Virus record (IMG/VR): IMGVR_UViG_3300045110_000283
Location: 1-46,057 of that record
DNA: 46,057 bases
Source of the DNA: a virus
Strand: one strand, 5' to 3'
Below, piece by piece: positions 25,670 to 34,208 of this stretch. Made by a program: the position numbers and the translations under genes. A model generated the notes under the pieces. It did no database searches. It was not told the origin of the DNA and saw only the letters and a list, made by a program, of their open reading frames with translations. Numbering within the stretch: the first letter of the stretch is position 1; each line of letters begins with the position of its first letter.

Positions 25670-26430
25670 TATTTGAACCGTACCGGCTCGAGCGCGCGCT
25701 TGTCCTGCTCCGGCCGCCAGTCCCGCCCGTCGGCGCCGCGCTTGACGGCGAGCCGCCAGTCATCCGACTTGCCCGGCTTCTCGATGGTGTTGGCCTGCGC
25801 GATGAACATCGAGCCGCCATGACTGACGGTGTCGCCGGCCACATAGGCGCGCTCGGTCCATACGCCGGCATCAAGCGGGAGGCGGGTCTTGATCTCGTGG
25901 CTGATGCCGCCGAACGCCGCGGTCAGGGTTCGCCCGCCGTCCGGAGATGTGAACGATGCGGCCTTGAAGATGCCGGCGATTTCCGAGGTGACCTGCTCGA
26001 CGATGTAGCTTCGCAGCAGGGCCAGGTCGGCGGCATCGCGCCCGTCACGGCCCGGTTCGCCCTTCTCGCCCTTGTCGCCGGTCACCCCTGGCGACCCCTG
26101 CGCGCCAGGTGGCCCGCGCTCGCCATCCGGGCCGCACTGGCCACGTTCGCCGGCCAGTCCTGGCAAACCCTGCGGCCCCGGCTCACCGGCCGCCCCTGGG
26201 CTTCCTGGCGGCCCTGGCGGCCCTTCCGGCCCGAGCTCCCCCTGCGGCCCTGGCAGCCCCCGCAGGCCTTGCAGGCCTGGTGGTCCGGGGGGCCCGGCAT
26301 CGCCCTTCTCGACCGGCCGCGCCTCGAGCTCGGCCAGACGGGCGGCAAGCGGCGCCAGCGCGTCGCCGACGACCTCGCGGACGAATGGCACCAGACCCTT
26401 GGCGAGGGCCGCGATCGCGGTGTGATCCAT
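25669..26430 (-). CDS. Collagen-like protein with C-terminal carbohydrate-binding-like domain
   Basis: A 253-aa protein: an N-terminal helix (1-38), about 30 Gly-X-Y triplets (roughly 42-132, [20 protein letters not shown]), a short helical spacer, and a C-terminal module ([20 protein letters not shown]) like a chitin-binding/CBM5-12 repeat. It lies between portal and connector genes. A capsid-bound fibre that adheres to surfaces is a reasonable inference. Confidence 0.78.
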   Translation of the reverse strand: MDHTAIAALAKGLVPFVREVVGDALAPLAARLAELEARPVEKGDAGPPGPPGLQGLRGLPGPQGELGPEGPPGPPGSPGAAGEPGPQGLPGLAGERGQCGPDGERGPPGAQGSPGVTGDKGEKGEPGRDGRDAADLALLRSYIVEQVTSEIAGIFKAASFTSPDGGRTLTAAFGGISHEIKTRLPLDAGVWTERAYVAGDTVSHGGSMFIAQANTIEKPGKSDDWRLAVKRGADGRDWRPEQDKRALEPVRFK

Positions 26431-27821
26431 TATGCGGCCTCGCGGTAGGCGGCCTTTAATTCCCAGGCAAACAATTGCGCGAGAACTGCATCATCCGTTT
26501 CTTTCACGGGCGGCGGCGCCGACGGATTGTCCTGTGGCGGCTGCGGTGGCGCGGCCGGCGTCTTCGACGCGAACGGATCGTCCTGCGCGTCGCGCTTGGC
26601 CAGAGCTGCGAGCGAATAATTCTGCTGCTGCAGATACGGCGACTCGCCACCATCGACCGGCTTGAGGTCGAGCTTGCCGCGGCCTTCGTTCGGCGACATC
26701 ACACCGGCGCCGACCGCGTCGCGAAGCATCGTCACTTGTGTGACGCTGTCCATGCGCAGCAGGGTCTCGGTGTCGAATTCGGTCCCGAGCCCGTCGCCCC
26801 AGCCGATCCCGAGCCCGTAGTCGAGCAGTTCTTCGATCTCCTCGATGTGAGACTGCAGCGCCTGGGAATAGTACTCGACGTTGAGCGCCTGCACGTTGTT
26901 GTAGCTCGGCAGCGCACCGACGCCGACCTTGTACGGCGGCACATGATAGACCGAGCACACGACCTCGGCCGACCATTTCAGATTTTCGATCAACTGACCC
27001 TCGACATGGGTCATCGAAACCTTTTCATATTTCAGCCCGCCGCCGAGCACGGCAACGCGGCCATAGTTGGCGCCACCAAAGCGGGTTTCCCACTGCTCCT
27101 TGAATCGCGTCTGCTGCACGTCGCTGATCTCGCCCGGCGCGGTGATAATGCCGCCGGGCGTCGACGAGTTTTCGAACAACAGCGCCGAGGCGCGCTGCGC
27201 ATTGAGCCCGAGCATCGAGGACAGGCCACTGGCGAACACCGGCGGCGTGCCGACCAGCGGGTGGAAGAGGCAATTAAATCGATCGTGAATGATCTCGCGC
27301 GCCGGGACAATCACGTCGCCGATGCCCGCGAGATTGTCGCTGCTCAGGCGGTAGAACACCGCGCCATCGTCGGACACCAGCGGCTGCACTCGCGTCGGGT
27401 CGAGCACATGAAGGCCGGTGACGACTTGGCGGTTGTCGCGTTCTTTGAGGACATAGGTATTGCCACGCGACAGCTTGGAGAGCGCCCAGCATTCCACGAA
27501 TTGATTGCGGGTCTGATAGTTATTCGGCCGGCGCAGCACCGGCGAGAACGCCGGGTTGGTCGTTTCCGACCAGATATCGTCAGCATCCTTCTCGACGAGC
27601 TTGATGCGCAGTTTGGCGATGTCGCGCGCGATCAACGTCTTGCAGGCGAAGTCGGCGTGAAAGCTCGCCGCGGTGTCGGTGTTGATCGAGACGTTGCGTT
27701 GCCATGCGCCAGCGAACGGCTCGCGGACGATCGGGAACCAGCCGCCGCGGCCTTCCGACACAGAGCTCAAGGCTTTCTGCTTCTCACCGGTAAAGGGGAT
27801 CGGCAGACCGAAAATGCGCAC
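26430..27821 (-). CDS. Portal protein (HK97 family)
   Basis: A 463-aa protein of typical portal length. Recognisable stretches are [20 protein letters not shown] near residue 60, the [20 protein letters not shown] strand region, and [20 protein letters not shown] with [20 protein letters not shown] near 300-320, typical of Phage_portal. It forms the dodecameric ring at the capsid vertex through which DNA passes. GTG start at 27821 in a TAGTG overlap. Confidence 0.9.
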   Translation of the reverse strand: MRIFGLPIPFTGEKQKALSSVSEGRGGWFPIVREPFAGAWQRNVSINTDTAASFHADFACKTLIARDIAKLRIKLVEKDADDIWSETTNPAFSPVLRRPNNYQTRNQFVECWALSKLSRGNTYVLKERDNRQVVTGLHVLDPTRVQPLVSDDGAVFYRLSSDNLAGIGDVIVPAREIIHDRFNCLFHPLVGTPPVFASGLSSMLGLNAQRASALLFENSSTPGGIITAPGEISDVQQTRFKEQWETRFGGANYGRVAVLGGGLKYEKVSMTHVEGQLIENLKWSAEVVCSVYHVPPYKVGVGALPSYNNVQALNVEYYSQALQSHIEEIEELLDYGLGIGWGDGLGTEFDTETLLRMDSVTQVTMLRDAVGAGVMSPNEGRGKLDLKPVDGGESPYLQQQNYSLAALAKRDAQDDPFASKTPAAPPQPPQDNPSAPPPVKETDDAVLAQLFAWELKAAYREAA

Positions 27822-28165
27822 TAATTTGTTTCCCGTGAAACCTTCGAGATCTCGAGCTGCAGCCGGACGGCGCCCCAGCGCCTGTCGACCTCGATGCCGA
27901 GCCGATGCGCCTGGCCGCGCAACTCGTCGAGCGGATCGGTCTCCATCCGCGCCGCCACCGCCGGCTCTGGCAGCGGAGCCGGCGGCAACGACTGCGGCGG
28001 AAGCTTGCCGGGAGGACGAGGCGAGGCCTCCGCCGCATAGCGCGCCTTCTTGCTCGCGAGGAGCGCCAGCGCATGCCGCGCCGGCGCCTCGTACTCCTCG
28101 CCGGCAGTCAAATGCCGCGTTCCGTACTTGTGCGGCTTGACCGCCATCATGCGACGCATTTTCAT
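27821..28165 (-). CDS. Small phage protein between portal and capsid genes
   Basis: A 114-aa basic protein (MMAVKPHKYGTRHLTAGEEY, then a Pro-rich middle and a helical end). AAGGAC lies 8 bp before the ATG at 28165. A similar KxHxYGTRxLxAGxEYE opening occurs in small head-region proteins of rhizobial phages. Function unknown; a decoration or scaffold-type role is only positional inference. Confidence 0.55.
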   Translation of the reverse strand: MKMRRMMAVKPHKYGTRHLTAGEEYEAPARHALALLASKKARYAAEASPRPPGKLPPQSLPPAPLPEPAVAARMETDPLDELRGQAHRLGIEVDRRWGAVRLQLEISKVSRETN

Positions 28166-28175
28166 CGGCAAGTCC

Positions 28176-30143
28176 TTACGCGGTATGCACCGGGCCGCCC
28201 CAATCGGCACTGGTTAGATATGCAACCGACTGGGTCCGTCCACGCATCCAGTTGATGATGCGCTCCGCACGAATTGCGACGGTGTTGGTCTGGAACATTG
28301 AGACCAATGATGTTGCGCCAGTCGGTGTCCCCGAATTGTGTGCCGGCGCATCCGACATTTCGAGCGAGGCTTCGCGGCTGGCATCAATCGCGATGTCACC
28401 GTCATCCGCCACGAAGATGTCCGAGGCGTTGACCAGCACGACGATGTTCATCGCCTTGGTGATGTAATCGCTGGCAATCACCGGCATGCCGTTAAGCGTG
28501 CCGCCGGTCATGGTCATGCCACTAAACTCCGGTTGTCCCAGCGGATTGGTCATCATCGCCAAGGCAACCGCGTTGTTCGAAGACATGATCCAGACGCCGG
28601 TCGAAACCGGATTATTGGCCGCGGCGAACTTGGCGTACAGCGACCGGATATCGAGCCGGATGTCGTCGGCATCATCGCCGGACGATACAACCGTGGCGGC
28701 ACCGTTGGTGATCGAGGCTGGCGACACACCCACGACCGCTGTCTTCGCCGGATCGATGAAGTCGATATCCAATCGTTCTCGCAAGGCCGCCGCCAAACTA
28801 TCGCGAACGATCATATCCGACTTCGGATTACTGAAGCGAATCGACTCGTCTGTCAGGGCACAGATATTCGCGACCTTCGTCGGAGAGAGCGTCGTGCGCG
28901 CGAAGTTCAGCGAGGTTAGCGGCTTGGCCTTACCCTCACCGACCCAGTAGCCGGCCCCGCCGCCGGTCTGCGTAATCAACGGCGTATTGAACATCACCGA
29001 TCGCAGGGCGGGCACGCCGCCAACGCCGAAGCGACCGAGGATGGTCATTGGCCGAAGATATTCTAGGAAAGCGGCGACCGCGTTCGTGTCGGTGCCGACC
29101 AGATTGGCGGCCCAGTTTCCGGAGACCGTCGTGCCGGCCGGGACGTTGGCCTTCGTAAATTCACCGACGACGGCACTGTCGGGGCCGTACATTTCCGCAG
29201 CGATATCGGCCGCAGGACGAAACACCTTCTGCGACAGCGCCAGACATTTGACCTTCTGGGCGAAAAGCTGTCCCGGCTCCAGCTTCGGCTGTGGCTTGAC
29301 GATGATGGAGCTGCTGCGCGCCTCGGCGCCTTCATGCGCCGTCTCGGCCTTGACCACCGGCTTGGCGGCAAACGCCTTGGCCTTCTCGACCTGGCGCAGC
29401 CGCACCAAGTCCTTGTCGATCGCCTCGACCTCGCCGGACAATTTGTCGAACTCGTCCTGCTCGGCAGCGTCCGAGGTGCGATCCTCGTCGAGTGTCTTCT
29501 GCATCACGGCTTCCATGCGCGTGGCACTGGCCATCCGTTTCGATTCAAGAGCAGTGATCTGCTCTGCAATGGTCTTCATGGCGCCCTCCTGGGCAGACTG
29601 TTGAGATCGTCCCGAGGCGCCGGGTGGGTTGAGATGCACGACAGCGCGTTGCTTGTGGCCGGGCGCGGCCCGCTGCGCGGTGTCGAGAGATTTGACGGTG
29701 GCGATGGTGGCCGACGCATTTGCCGGCACACTTACTAAGCTCAGCTCTAAAACCTCGGTTTCAATAAAACGAACCCCGCCATCCTTAAGCATTGCGTGTT
29801 CAAGAGGCCGGAAACCGATTGATACGCCGCGCACCAACCCGGCTTTCACTTCTGCCCAGGCCGTGTCTACACGATCTTTAAGTGAGGGAGGTTCCGCGAC
29901 ATGAGGGATTTTAGCTTTGAAGGTAATTCCGTCCGCAGTAGGTTTATCAAACGTAACCGTGCCGATGGGCTTATCGGATTTATGATGATGTAAAAGCGGG
30001 AGCGGGTTTTTGTAACTTACGCCGAGCGGTTCTATAATGTCCCCGATCCGGTCAGGTTCAGGCGTTGTGGCCGTGCCCGTAAAGATGCGCTGATCTTCCT
30101 CCACCGCTTTCACGGTGAGAAGCGAATAAGCCCGGCTCAGCAT
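28176..30143 (-). CDS. HK97-type prohead protease and major capsid protein in one frame
   Basis: A 655-aa fusion. Residues 1-150 are a U35/HK97 prohead protease: histidines 52-54 (LLHHHKSDKPIG) and S135 in ELSLVSVPAN. From about 188 (MKTIAEQITALESKRMASAT) a coiled-coil delta/scaffold domain runs to about 290. The rest is the HK97 capsid fold (FNTPLITQTGGGAGYWVGEG ... VWIMSSNNAVALAMMTNPLG). The protease would cut itself and the scaffold away during maturation. An internal ATG at the delta domain may also give a separate capsid precursor. Separate genes are the usual arrangement. Confidence 0.9.
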   Translation of the reverse strand: MLSRAYSLLTVKAVEEDQRIFTGTATTPEPDRIGDIIEPLGVSYKNPLPLLHHHKSDKPIGTVTFDKPTADGITFKAKIPHVAEPPSLKDRVDTAWAEVKAGLVRGVSIGFRPLEHAMLKDGGVRFIETEVLELSLVSVPANASATIATVKSLDTAQRAAPGHKQRAVVHLNPPGASGRSQQSAQEGAMKTIAEQITALESKRMASATRMEAVMQKTLDEDRTSDAAEQDEFDKLSGEVEAIDKDLVRLRQVEKAKAFAAKPVVKAETAHEGAEARSSSIIVKPQPKLEPGQLFAQKVKCLALSQKVFRPAADIAAEMYGPDSAVVGEFTKANVPAGTTVSGNWAANLVGTDTNAVAAFLEYLRPMTILGRFGVGGVPALRSVMFNTPLITQTGGGAGYWVGEGKAKPLTSLNFARTTLSPTKVANICALTDESIRFSNPKSDMIVRDSLAAALRERLDIDFIDPAKTAVVGVSPASITNGAATVVSSGDDADDIRLDIRSLYAKFAAANNPVSTGVWIMSSNNAVALAMMTNPLGQPEFSGMTMTGGTLNGMPVIASDYITKAMNIVVLVNASDIFVADDGDIAIDASREASLEMSDAPAHNSGTPTGATSLVSMFQTNTVAIRAERIINWMRGRTQSVAYLTSADWGGPVHTA

Positions 30144-30274
30144 GACGGTTGACCTTTGCTTTACTTTCCTAGTCTGTGTTTTACTGTATTGTCCAAATAA
30201 TAGCGCGCGAATACTATTGACTGCTTAGGTAAATATTATATTTTACTTTCATCAGAACAAAGGAAGACAGACAA
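30144..30274. promoter_or_regulatory. AT-rich divergent promoter region
   Basis: This 131-bp gap separates the late minus-strand genes from a small plus-strand gene and is far more AT-rich than its surroundings. On the plus strand TTGACT (30217-30222) is followed after 16 bp by TATTTT (30239-30244), a plausible sigma-70-like promoter. A capsid-side promoter is likely but no clear pair was fixed. Confidence 0.45.
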
Positions 30275-30445
30275 ATGACCAAGACATTCGCCACCACCTG
30301 CAGCCACCGAGACTTGATCGACCTCGCCGTCGAATATGCGATGATCCGCTCGACGGTTCATTTCAATAGCCTCAATGAGAAGCAGAGGGCCGCAGTGATC
30401 CGCCAGATCAGCAAGATCGCCGAGCAACTCCCTCCCCTCGCCTGA
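30275..30445 (+). CDS. Small helical protein, plus strand
   Basis: A 56-aa peptide (MTKTFATTCSHRDLIDLAVE ... RQISKIAEQLPPLA). AAAGGAAG lies about 9 bp upstream of the ATG, with a promoter-like TTGACT/TATTTT before that. It is read against the late operon between the capsid and terminase genes, so it may be expressed in the lysogen. Family unknown. Confidence 0.55.
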   Translation: MTKTFATTCSHRDLIDLAVEYAMIRSTVHFNSLNEKQRAAVIRQISKIAEQLPPLA

Positions 30446-30462
30446 GGGAAGCCGAATTCAAG

Positions 30463-32154
30463 CTACGCAAAGAACAACTGCAGTTCCGGTGTCCGCTGCG
30501 GCTTCGGATCGCGCACCATCACGGTGACCGCGTCCATCAGCGCCATCCACGGGTCTATTTTCGCATCGCCAGCGTTTTGCTTGCTCGCGCGAATTGCCGT
30601 GGCCGTAGCCTCGATCCTCACGTTTCCCACGCACCAATCCATCAGCGCATTCTTGCAATGCTTCAGAGACCCGTTTTCCGTTTTTCTCTCGCACGTCTTG
30701 ACGGCATTCATAAGCTGGTAGCCCTGCGGCGCGCCGACGACCTGCTCCTTCTCCTGCGTTATATCGATCGCGCGGAGACTTTCGATGAACTCGCCCAGGC
30801 CCGCGGGATCGACGGCCACGCACGCCAGCAGCTTCTTGTCCCTGATGCCGGCAATCAGCTCGACGATGTCGTCGATGTCTTGCGCTGCATGCTCCACAAT
30901 TGTCAGCTCGCCCGCCGCCTGCGCCTGCACCAGCCGCGCCGCGATCGACTTGCGCCGCTCGAGCACGCTGCGGTGACACCACGCATGCGTCCAGACCAGC
31001 CAATCGAGCGTCTCACGACAACGCCCGACCACGGCCACGCCGAACAGGTCATCGAGCCCGCCGCCGTCGATGCCGACCACCACAACCTCGGATCGCAGCA
31101 AGATCTCGTCCAGCGTCAGCGCCGGGTCCTCGGCCGCCTCCCAATATTCCGCGCCGGCCCAACCATCGGTCTTTAGTCCAACCCCTATCTCGATGTTGAG
31201 ATGCTGCGAGACCCAGATCTGCTCGGCCTGGTCATTGACCTTGCCGTTGTTCTCATAGTCTGCCGCCAATCGCTCCGGATCGATCGAGCGCCCAATGTTT
31301 GGGAGGATCATCGGCCAGTGCCGCTGGTCGCGCCAATAGTCCTGGTCCTTTTGCAGATTATGCGGAAACTCATATAGAACCGGGAGCAATATCGGCGACG
31401 CACCACCTTTCCCGTCCCGGATATCGCGCGCCTTCTTGAGTTCAGTCTTCCAAATCCCGGCAGGCTGCTCGTCCGACTGCGTCGTGATCATCAGGACCTG
31501 GCCGCCGTGCATGGTGATACCGCCACCACGGATTTGCTGCATGACCGATGCCGCCCTTGCCTTCTTCCCTAGCTCATGCAGCTCGTCGATGATCGTCAGT
31601 ATCGGTATTTCGCCGGTCATGATCGATGTATCGAAGGTCTTCACATTCAGGCGCGTCATGCTCTTTCGGCGCGTAATGGACTTGAGATCGTCGCGGATCT
31701 TGAAGATGGCATCCAGCTTGGGATCGAGCCGGATCATTCCTTGAGCCTGTGCAAAACAGCGATCGGAGATATTCTGGCTCGGCGCAACAATGAGCATCTG
31801 GCGGTTCGGAGCCGGCTCCATGAACAGCGCCGTCAAACCCAACGCCGCCACGTAGGTCGTCTTCGAGTTCTTCTTCGGCACCATGCACAGCAACTCCCAA
31901 ACGAGTCGCTGCTTGGTCTCGGGGTCCTCGCTCGCGAGGAATGCACAGAGGATGTCGCGAAACCAATCGCCGCACGCATCGGCGAGGAGTGGCGCCCCAA
32001 CGACATCGGGAAGCCTCAGACGATTGAAAAACGCAAGCGCTCTTGCTGCCCTGTCCTCGTTCAGCGGGACACGCGCCATTGGCGTCTCGCCAGCCTGTAT
32101 TTTTTCCCACCAGTCCGGGCAGGCAAAACGCGGCAGCCGTTCAGTGGACAGCAT
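30463..32154 (-). CDS. terL: Terminase large subunit
   Basis: A 563-aa DNA-packaging motor. ATPase Walker A-like VPKKNSKTT (92-100), a TIIDELHE Walker B with D190-E191, a TTQS coupling motif near 225, and an RNase H-like nuclease domain starting at GIDGGGLDDL (D363) with VAVDPAGLGEF later. This matches Terminase_1/HK97-type large subunits. It cuts concatemers and pumps DNA into the prohead. It overlaps the small subunit-like gene by 14 bp. Confidence 0.93.
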   Translation of the reverse strand: MLSTERLPRFACPDWWEKIQAGETPMARVPLNEDRAARALAFFNRLRLPDVVGAPLLADACGDWFRDILCAFLASEDPETKQRLVWELLCMVPKKNSKTTYVAALGLTALFMEPAPNRQMLIVAPSQNISDRCFAQAQGMIRLDPKLDAIFKIRDDLKSITRRKSMTRLNVKTFDTSIMTGEIPILTIIDELHELGKKARAASVMQQIRGGGITMHGGQVLMITTQSDEQPAGIWKTELKKARDIRDGKGGASPILLPVLYEFPHNLQKDQDYWRDQRHWPMILPNIGRSIDPERLAADYENNGKVNDQAEQIWVSQHLNIEIGVGLKTDGWAGAEYWEAAEDPALTLDEILLRSEVVVVGIDGGGLDDLFGVAVVGRCRETLDWLVWTHAWCHRSVLERRKSIAARLVQAQAAGELTIVEHAAQDIDDIVELIAGIRDKKLLACVAVDPAGLGEFIESLRAIDITQEKEQVVGAPQGYQLMNAVKTCERKTENGSLKHCKNALMDWCVGNVRIEATATAIRASKQNAGDAKIDPWMALMDAVTVMVRDPKPQRTPELQLFFA

Positions 32155-32461
32155 TCTGGTTAGCAGCTTCCTGTTCCAATTCGGCTACAAGGGCCGCGTC
32201 CACATCTACAGCCTTTTGCGCGGCCCGTTGCTTCTTGCCTGGTGCAACCTCGGTCACTCGCGGATGACAATAGGGGGCCGCCGCAATCGCCATCCGGTCC
32301 CGCCGGGTTGTCCCAGCGGTTGGGTCACGGATAACGGCGAGCATGAAGTCGAGCGGCATGATGCCTTCCGGGCTACTAGCCGCAATCCCGGTTTGAACCT
32401 TCACCGGACGACCGCCCTTCGGACTGGATTTACGCCGTTTAGGTTTTTGTTCTGTTTCCAT
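32141..32461 (-). CDS. Probable terminase small subunit
   Basis: A 106-aa protein: a basic N-terminus (KPKRRKSSPKGGRPVKVQTG), PLDFMLAVIRDPTAGTTRRD, RMAIAAAPYCHPRVTEVAPG and a helical C-terminus. The RDP...RxxxAxxAAPYxHP pattern is typical of small terminase-associated proteins of alphaproteobacterial phages. It precedes terL and would bind the packaging site. ATG 32461 chosen; a TTG at 32491 is possible. Confidence 0.72.
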   Translation of the reverse strand: METEQKPKRRKSSPKGGRPVKVQTGIAASSPEGIMPLDFMLAVIRDPTAGTTRRDRMAIAAAPYCHPRVTEVAPGKKQRAAQKAVDVDAALVAELEQEAANQNAVH

Positions 32462-32564
32462 GGCTTTTATTGGGTTTTTGTTCCCTTCCAATCAGAAAAA
32501 ACCCCCGAATGGGTGGGGCGCGGGTTATACCTCAAGGGGTTTTCGGAATTCATCGATACCCCCC

Positions 32565-32903
32565 CTAGTCTTTGACCCGTTTCATTTTCTCGCGCGCTGT
32601 CTTGCGCTCGTGGTGGGTGTGGCACAGGGCTTGACCATTGCTAAGGTCAAGCACTGATCCACCATCTTTGATTTCCTTCACGTGATCGGCATACATGCGA
32701 TGCTCGGGCCATGCCTTCGTGCACCGTAGCCCATGCACATCCCTGGCCTCACACTGACCACCTGCCCTACGTACCACCGCGGTACGCCAGGCCCGGTACT
32801 CATCGGTTAGGTAAACCGGGTTGACCTGCTTGGGTGGCAGTGGGGTGGTGCGGGTGTCCAGGGTACGGACGAGTGGGCGCAGGGTGCGTAGTAGCTTGGT
32901 CAT
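32565..32903 (-). CDS. HNH endonuclease, packaging type
   Basis: A 112-aa protein with an HNH core: the MYADHVKEIKDGGSVLDLSN and ALCHTHHERKTARE segments, plus a Cys pair before them (GGQCEARDVHGLRC). In HK97-like phages an HNH protein encoded next to the terminase genes supports cos cleavage and packaging. It lies just upstream of the small terminase subunit. ATG at 32903; a TTG at 32921 is an alternative. Confidence 0.82.
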   Translation of the reverse strand: MTKLLRTLRPLVRTLDTRTTPLPPKQVNPVYLTDEYRAWRTAVVRRAGGQCEARDVHGLRCTKAWPEHRMYADHVKEIKDGGSVLDLSNGQALCHTHHERKTAREKMKRVKD

Positions 32904-32933
32904 CGCTGGATAGGCCCGCAATCGAGCAGGGAA

Positions 32934-33002
32934 GGCCGCTGGTGCGTTATTTTAATTCGAGACGGCCAGCGGCGCTGCCGGGAGGTCTAGGCCCCTCCCG
33001 GC
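32934..33002. other. Nested hairpins upstream of the packaging genes
   Basis: GCCGCTGG/CCAGCGGC (about 32934-32973) forms an 8-bp stem, and GCCGGGAGG/CCTCCCGGC (32977-32985 with 32994-33002) a perfect 9-bp stem around 8 bases. The region lies immediately before HNH and the terminase genes, where a cos or pac site is expected. It could equally be a bidirectional terminator. Confidence 0.4.
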
Positions 33003-33047
33003 GCGAGTAGCGCCCGTGCCGTGTCCGCGGAAGTCGGAGGAATCACG

Positions 33048-33134
33048 ATGGCGATACCCATCGCGATTGCCGTGTCGATCACGAAAACCAAAACCGGCTG
33101 GTTATTCCGGTTCTGGGTGACCTTTCTGATCTAA
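33048..33134 (+). CDS. Possible 28-aa hydrophobic peptide
   Basis: MAIPIAIAVSITKTKTGWLF continues to RFWVTFLI. GGAGG lies 8 bp before the ATG, a strong site. The peptide is amphipathic to hydrophobic and may be membrane-associated. No family recognised. It stands alone on the plus strand. Confidence 0.4.
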   Translation: MAIPIAIAVSITKTKTGWLFRFWVTFLI

Positions 33135-33305
33135 GCGCGGCGGTGGGGGATGGTCATCAGCCATTCCCCACCTACTCCGAAAATACGCCATTCCGAGCGC
33201 CCGTTCAACCGGACAGGCGCTTTTCGCCACGCTACCGTTAGGGGATGGTCCATTTGGTACCACGATTTTCAAGAAAATCAACACCTTGTGGAAAACACCC
33301 CTCGA

Positions 33306-33791
33306 CTACACCACCGGCGTGCCTTGCCGATCGAGTTCCAGGGCCACAACAAGCGCACCCGCGGACACGTAGCGATAGAAGCTCGACCGCGACCATTTGC
33401 GCTGCTGTAGCAACCGCCGCAAGGATCGGTGATAGGCGATGGCGGCAGCCCAATGCGCCAGGCAGAGTCGTTCCTGCGGGTACGGAAACAGGATAATCCG
33501 AAGCCAATCATGGGCCTCTTCCATCCGCGTGATATCGGCCGCCGAGACGCCGGCGTTGCTGAATTCCCAAGATTGCAGAACCGCTTGCCTGACTTCATCG
33601 GCGCGCCCGATGATGTCGCCCCATTCGACGGCCATGGGCGGCCAAGCGGTTCCGATCGCGCGCCGACGGGACTGCGGCAGTCTGCGTTCGACGCTGTAGG
33701 CCTCGATCAATCGCCGTTGCACCCATTCGGCCGACCACTGCGTCGGCGGTGGGCCGCACTCGCTGTCGATGGCGATCGTGGTCAGGCGCAT
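33306..33791 (-). CDS. DUF6362-like putative DNA-binding protein
   Basis: A 161-aa protein. It opens WSAEWVQRRLIEAYSVERRL, continues WPPMAVEWGDIIGRADEVRQ, and ends with a helix-turn-helix-like segment SLRRLLQQRKWSRSSFYRYV. This is the layout of DUF6362 proteins from alphaproteobacterial prophages as I recall them. It probably binds DNA near the packaging end of the genome. ATG at 33791. Confidence 0.65.
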   Translation of the reverse strand: MRLTTIAIDSECGPPPTQWSAEWVQRRLIEAYSVERRLPQSRRRAIGTAWPPMAVEWGDIIGRADEVRQAVLQSWEFSNAGVSAADITRMEEAHDWLRIILFPYPQERLCLAHWAAAIAYHRSLRRLLQQRKWSRSSFYRYVSAGALVVALELDRQGTPVV

Positions 33792-33798
33792 GATGGCG

Positions 33799-33852
33799 TT
33801 ACCGCGCTCCTTGCGGCGCAGCCCTGTGCGCTGGAAGCTGGGTCTCGGTCAT
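33799..33852 (-). CDS. Possible leader peptide
   Basis: A 17-aa frame (MTETQLPAHRAAPQGAR) follows a very strong GGAGGAGGAG site, stronger than that of the DUF6362-like gene, whose ATG begins 7 bp after this stop. It may serve as a coupling leader. Low confidence. Confidence 0.25.
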   Translation of the reverse strand: MTETQLPAHRAAPQGAR

Positions 33853-34208
33853 CTCCTCCTCCTTCGATGGTCGGGGTACGCCGCTCTCCTGACAAGCCGG
33901 CGCACCCCTATCGGGCCGGGCCGGTGGTTGCGGCTCGACCCGAATCTTTTTCTTTTCCCCTTCCCCGTACCCCTTCCCCTATAGGGGTAGGTATGGAACG
34001 GAACGGCTACCTGCAGACCGCTCCCAGCGTGGTCGCTGCAGGTGGGCCCGTCCCCCTCAAAACGAATGAAAGTGTTTCCGATCAAGGTCATCACCTTTGT
34101 CGTTCCACTCGAACCACCATCGTTCCAAGACCGCTGGAACGGCACGCGGTTGTATTTTTTTCAACTACAGTCGTTCCACGTTTGCGGGAACGGCTGGAAC
34201 GGCCTTTT
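33853..34208. other. Intergenic region with CGTTCCA repeats
   Basis: This 356-bp gap has no credible gene. CGTTCCA or its complement TGGAACG occurs repeatedly at about 33994-34006, 34101, 34121, 34135, 34172 and 34195. CGTTCCA/TGGAACG forms a 7-bp hairpin at 34121-34141. The last unit is followed by GGCCTTTTTT (34201-34208), so it could end plus-strand transcripts. It lies just after the RepA-like ATPase gene and could also be an origin-type iteron set. Confidence 0.45.

Noticed and set aside
26475-27824. 449-aa plus-strand frame opposite the portal
   Set aside because: Antisense shadow; the portal frame has clear family motifs.
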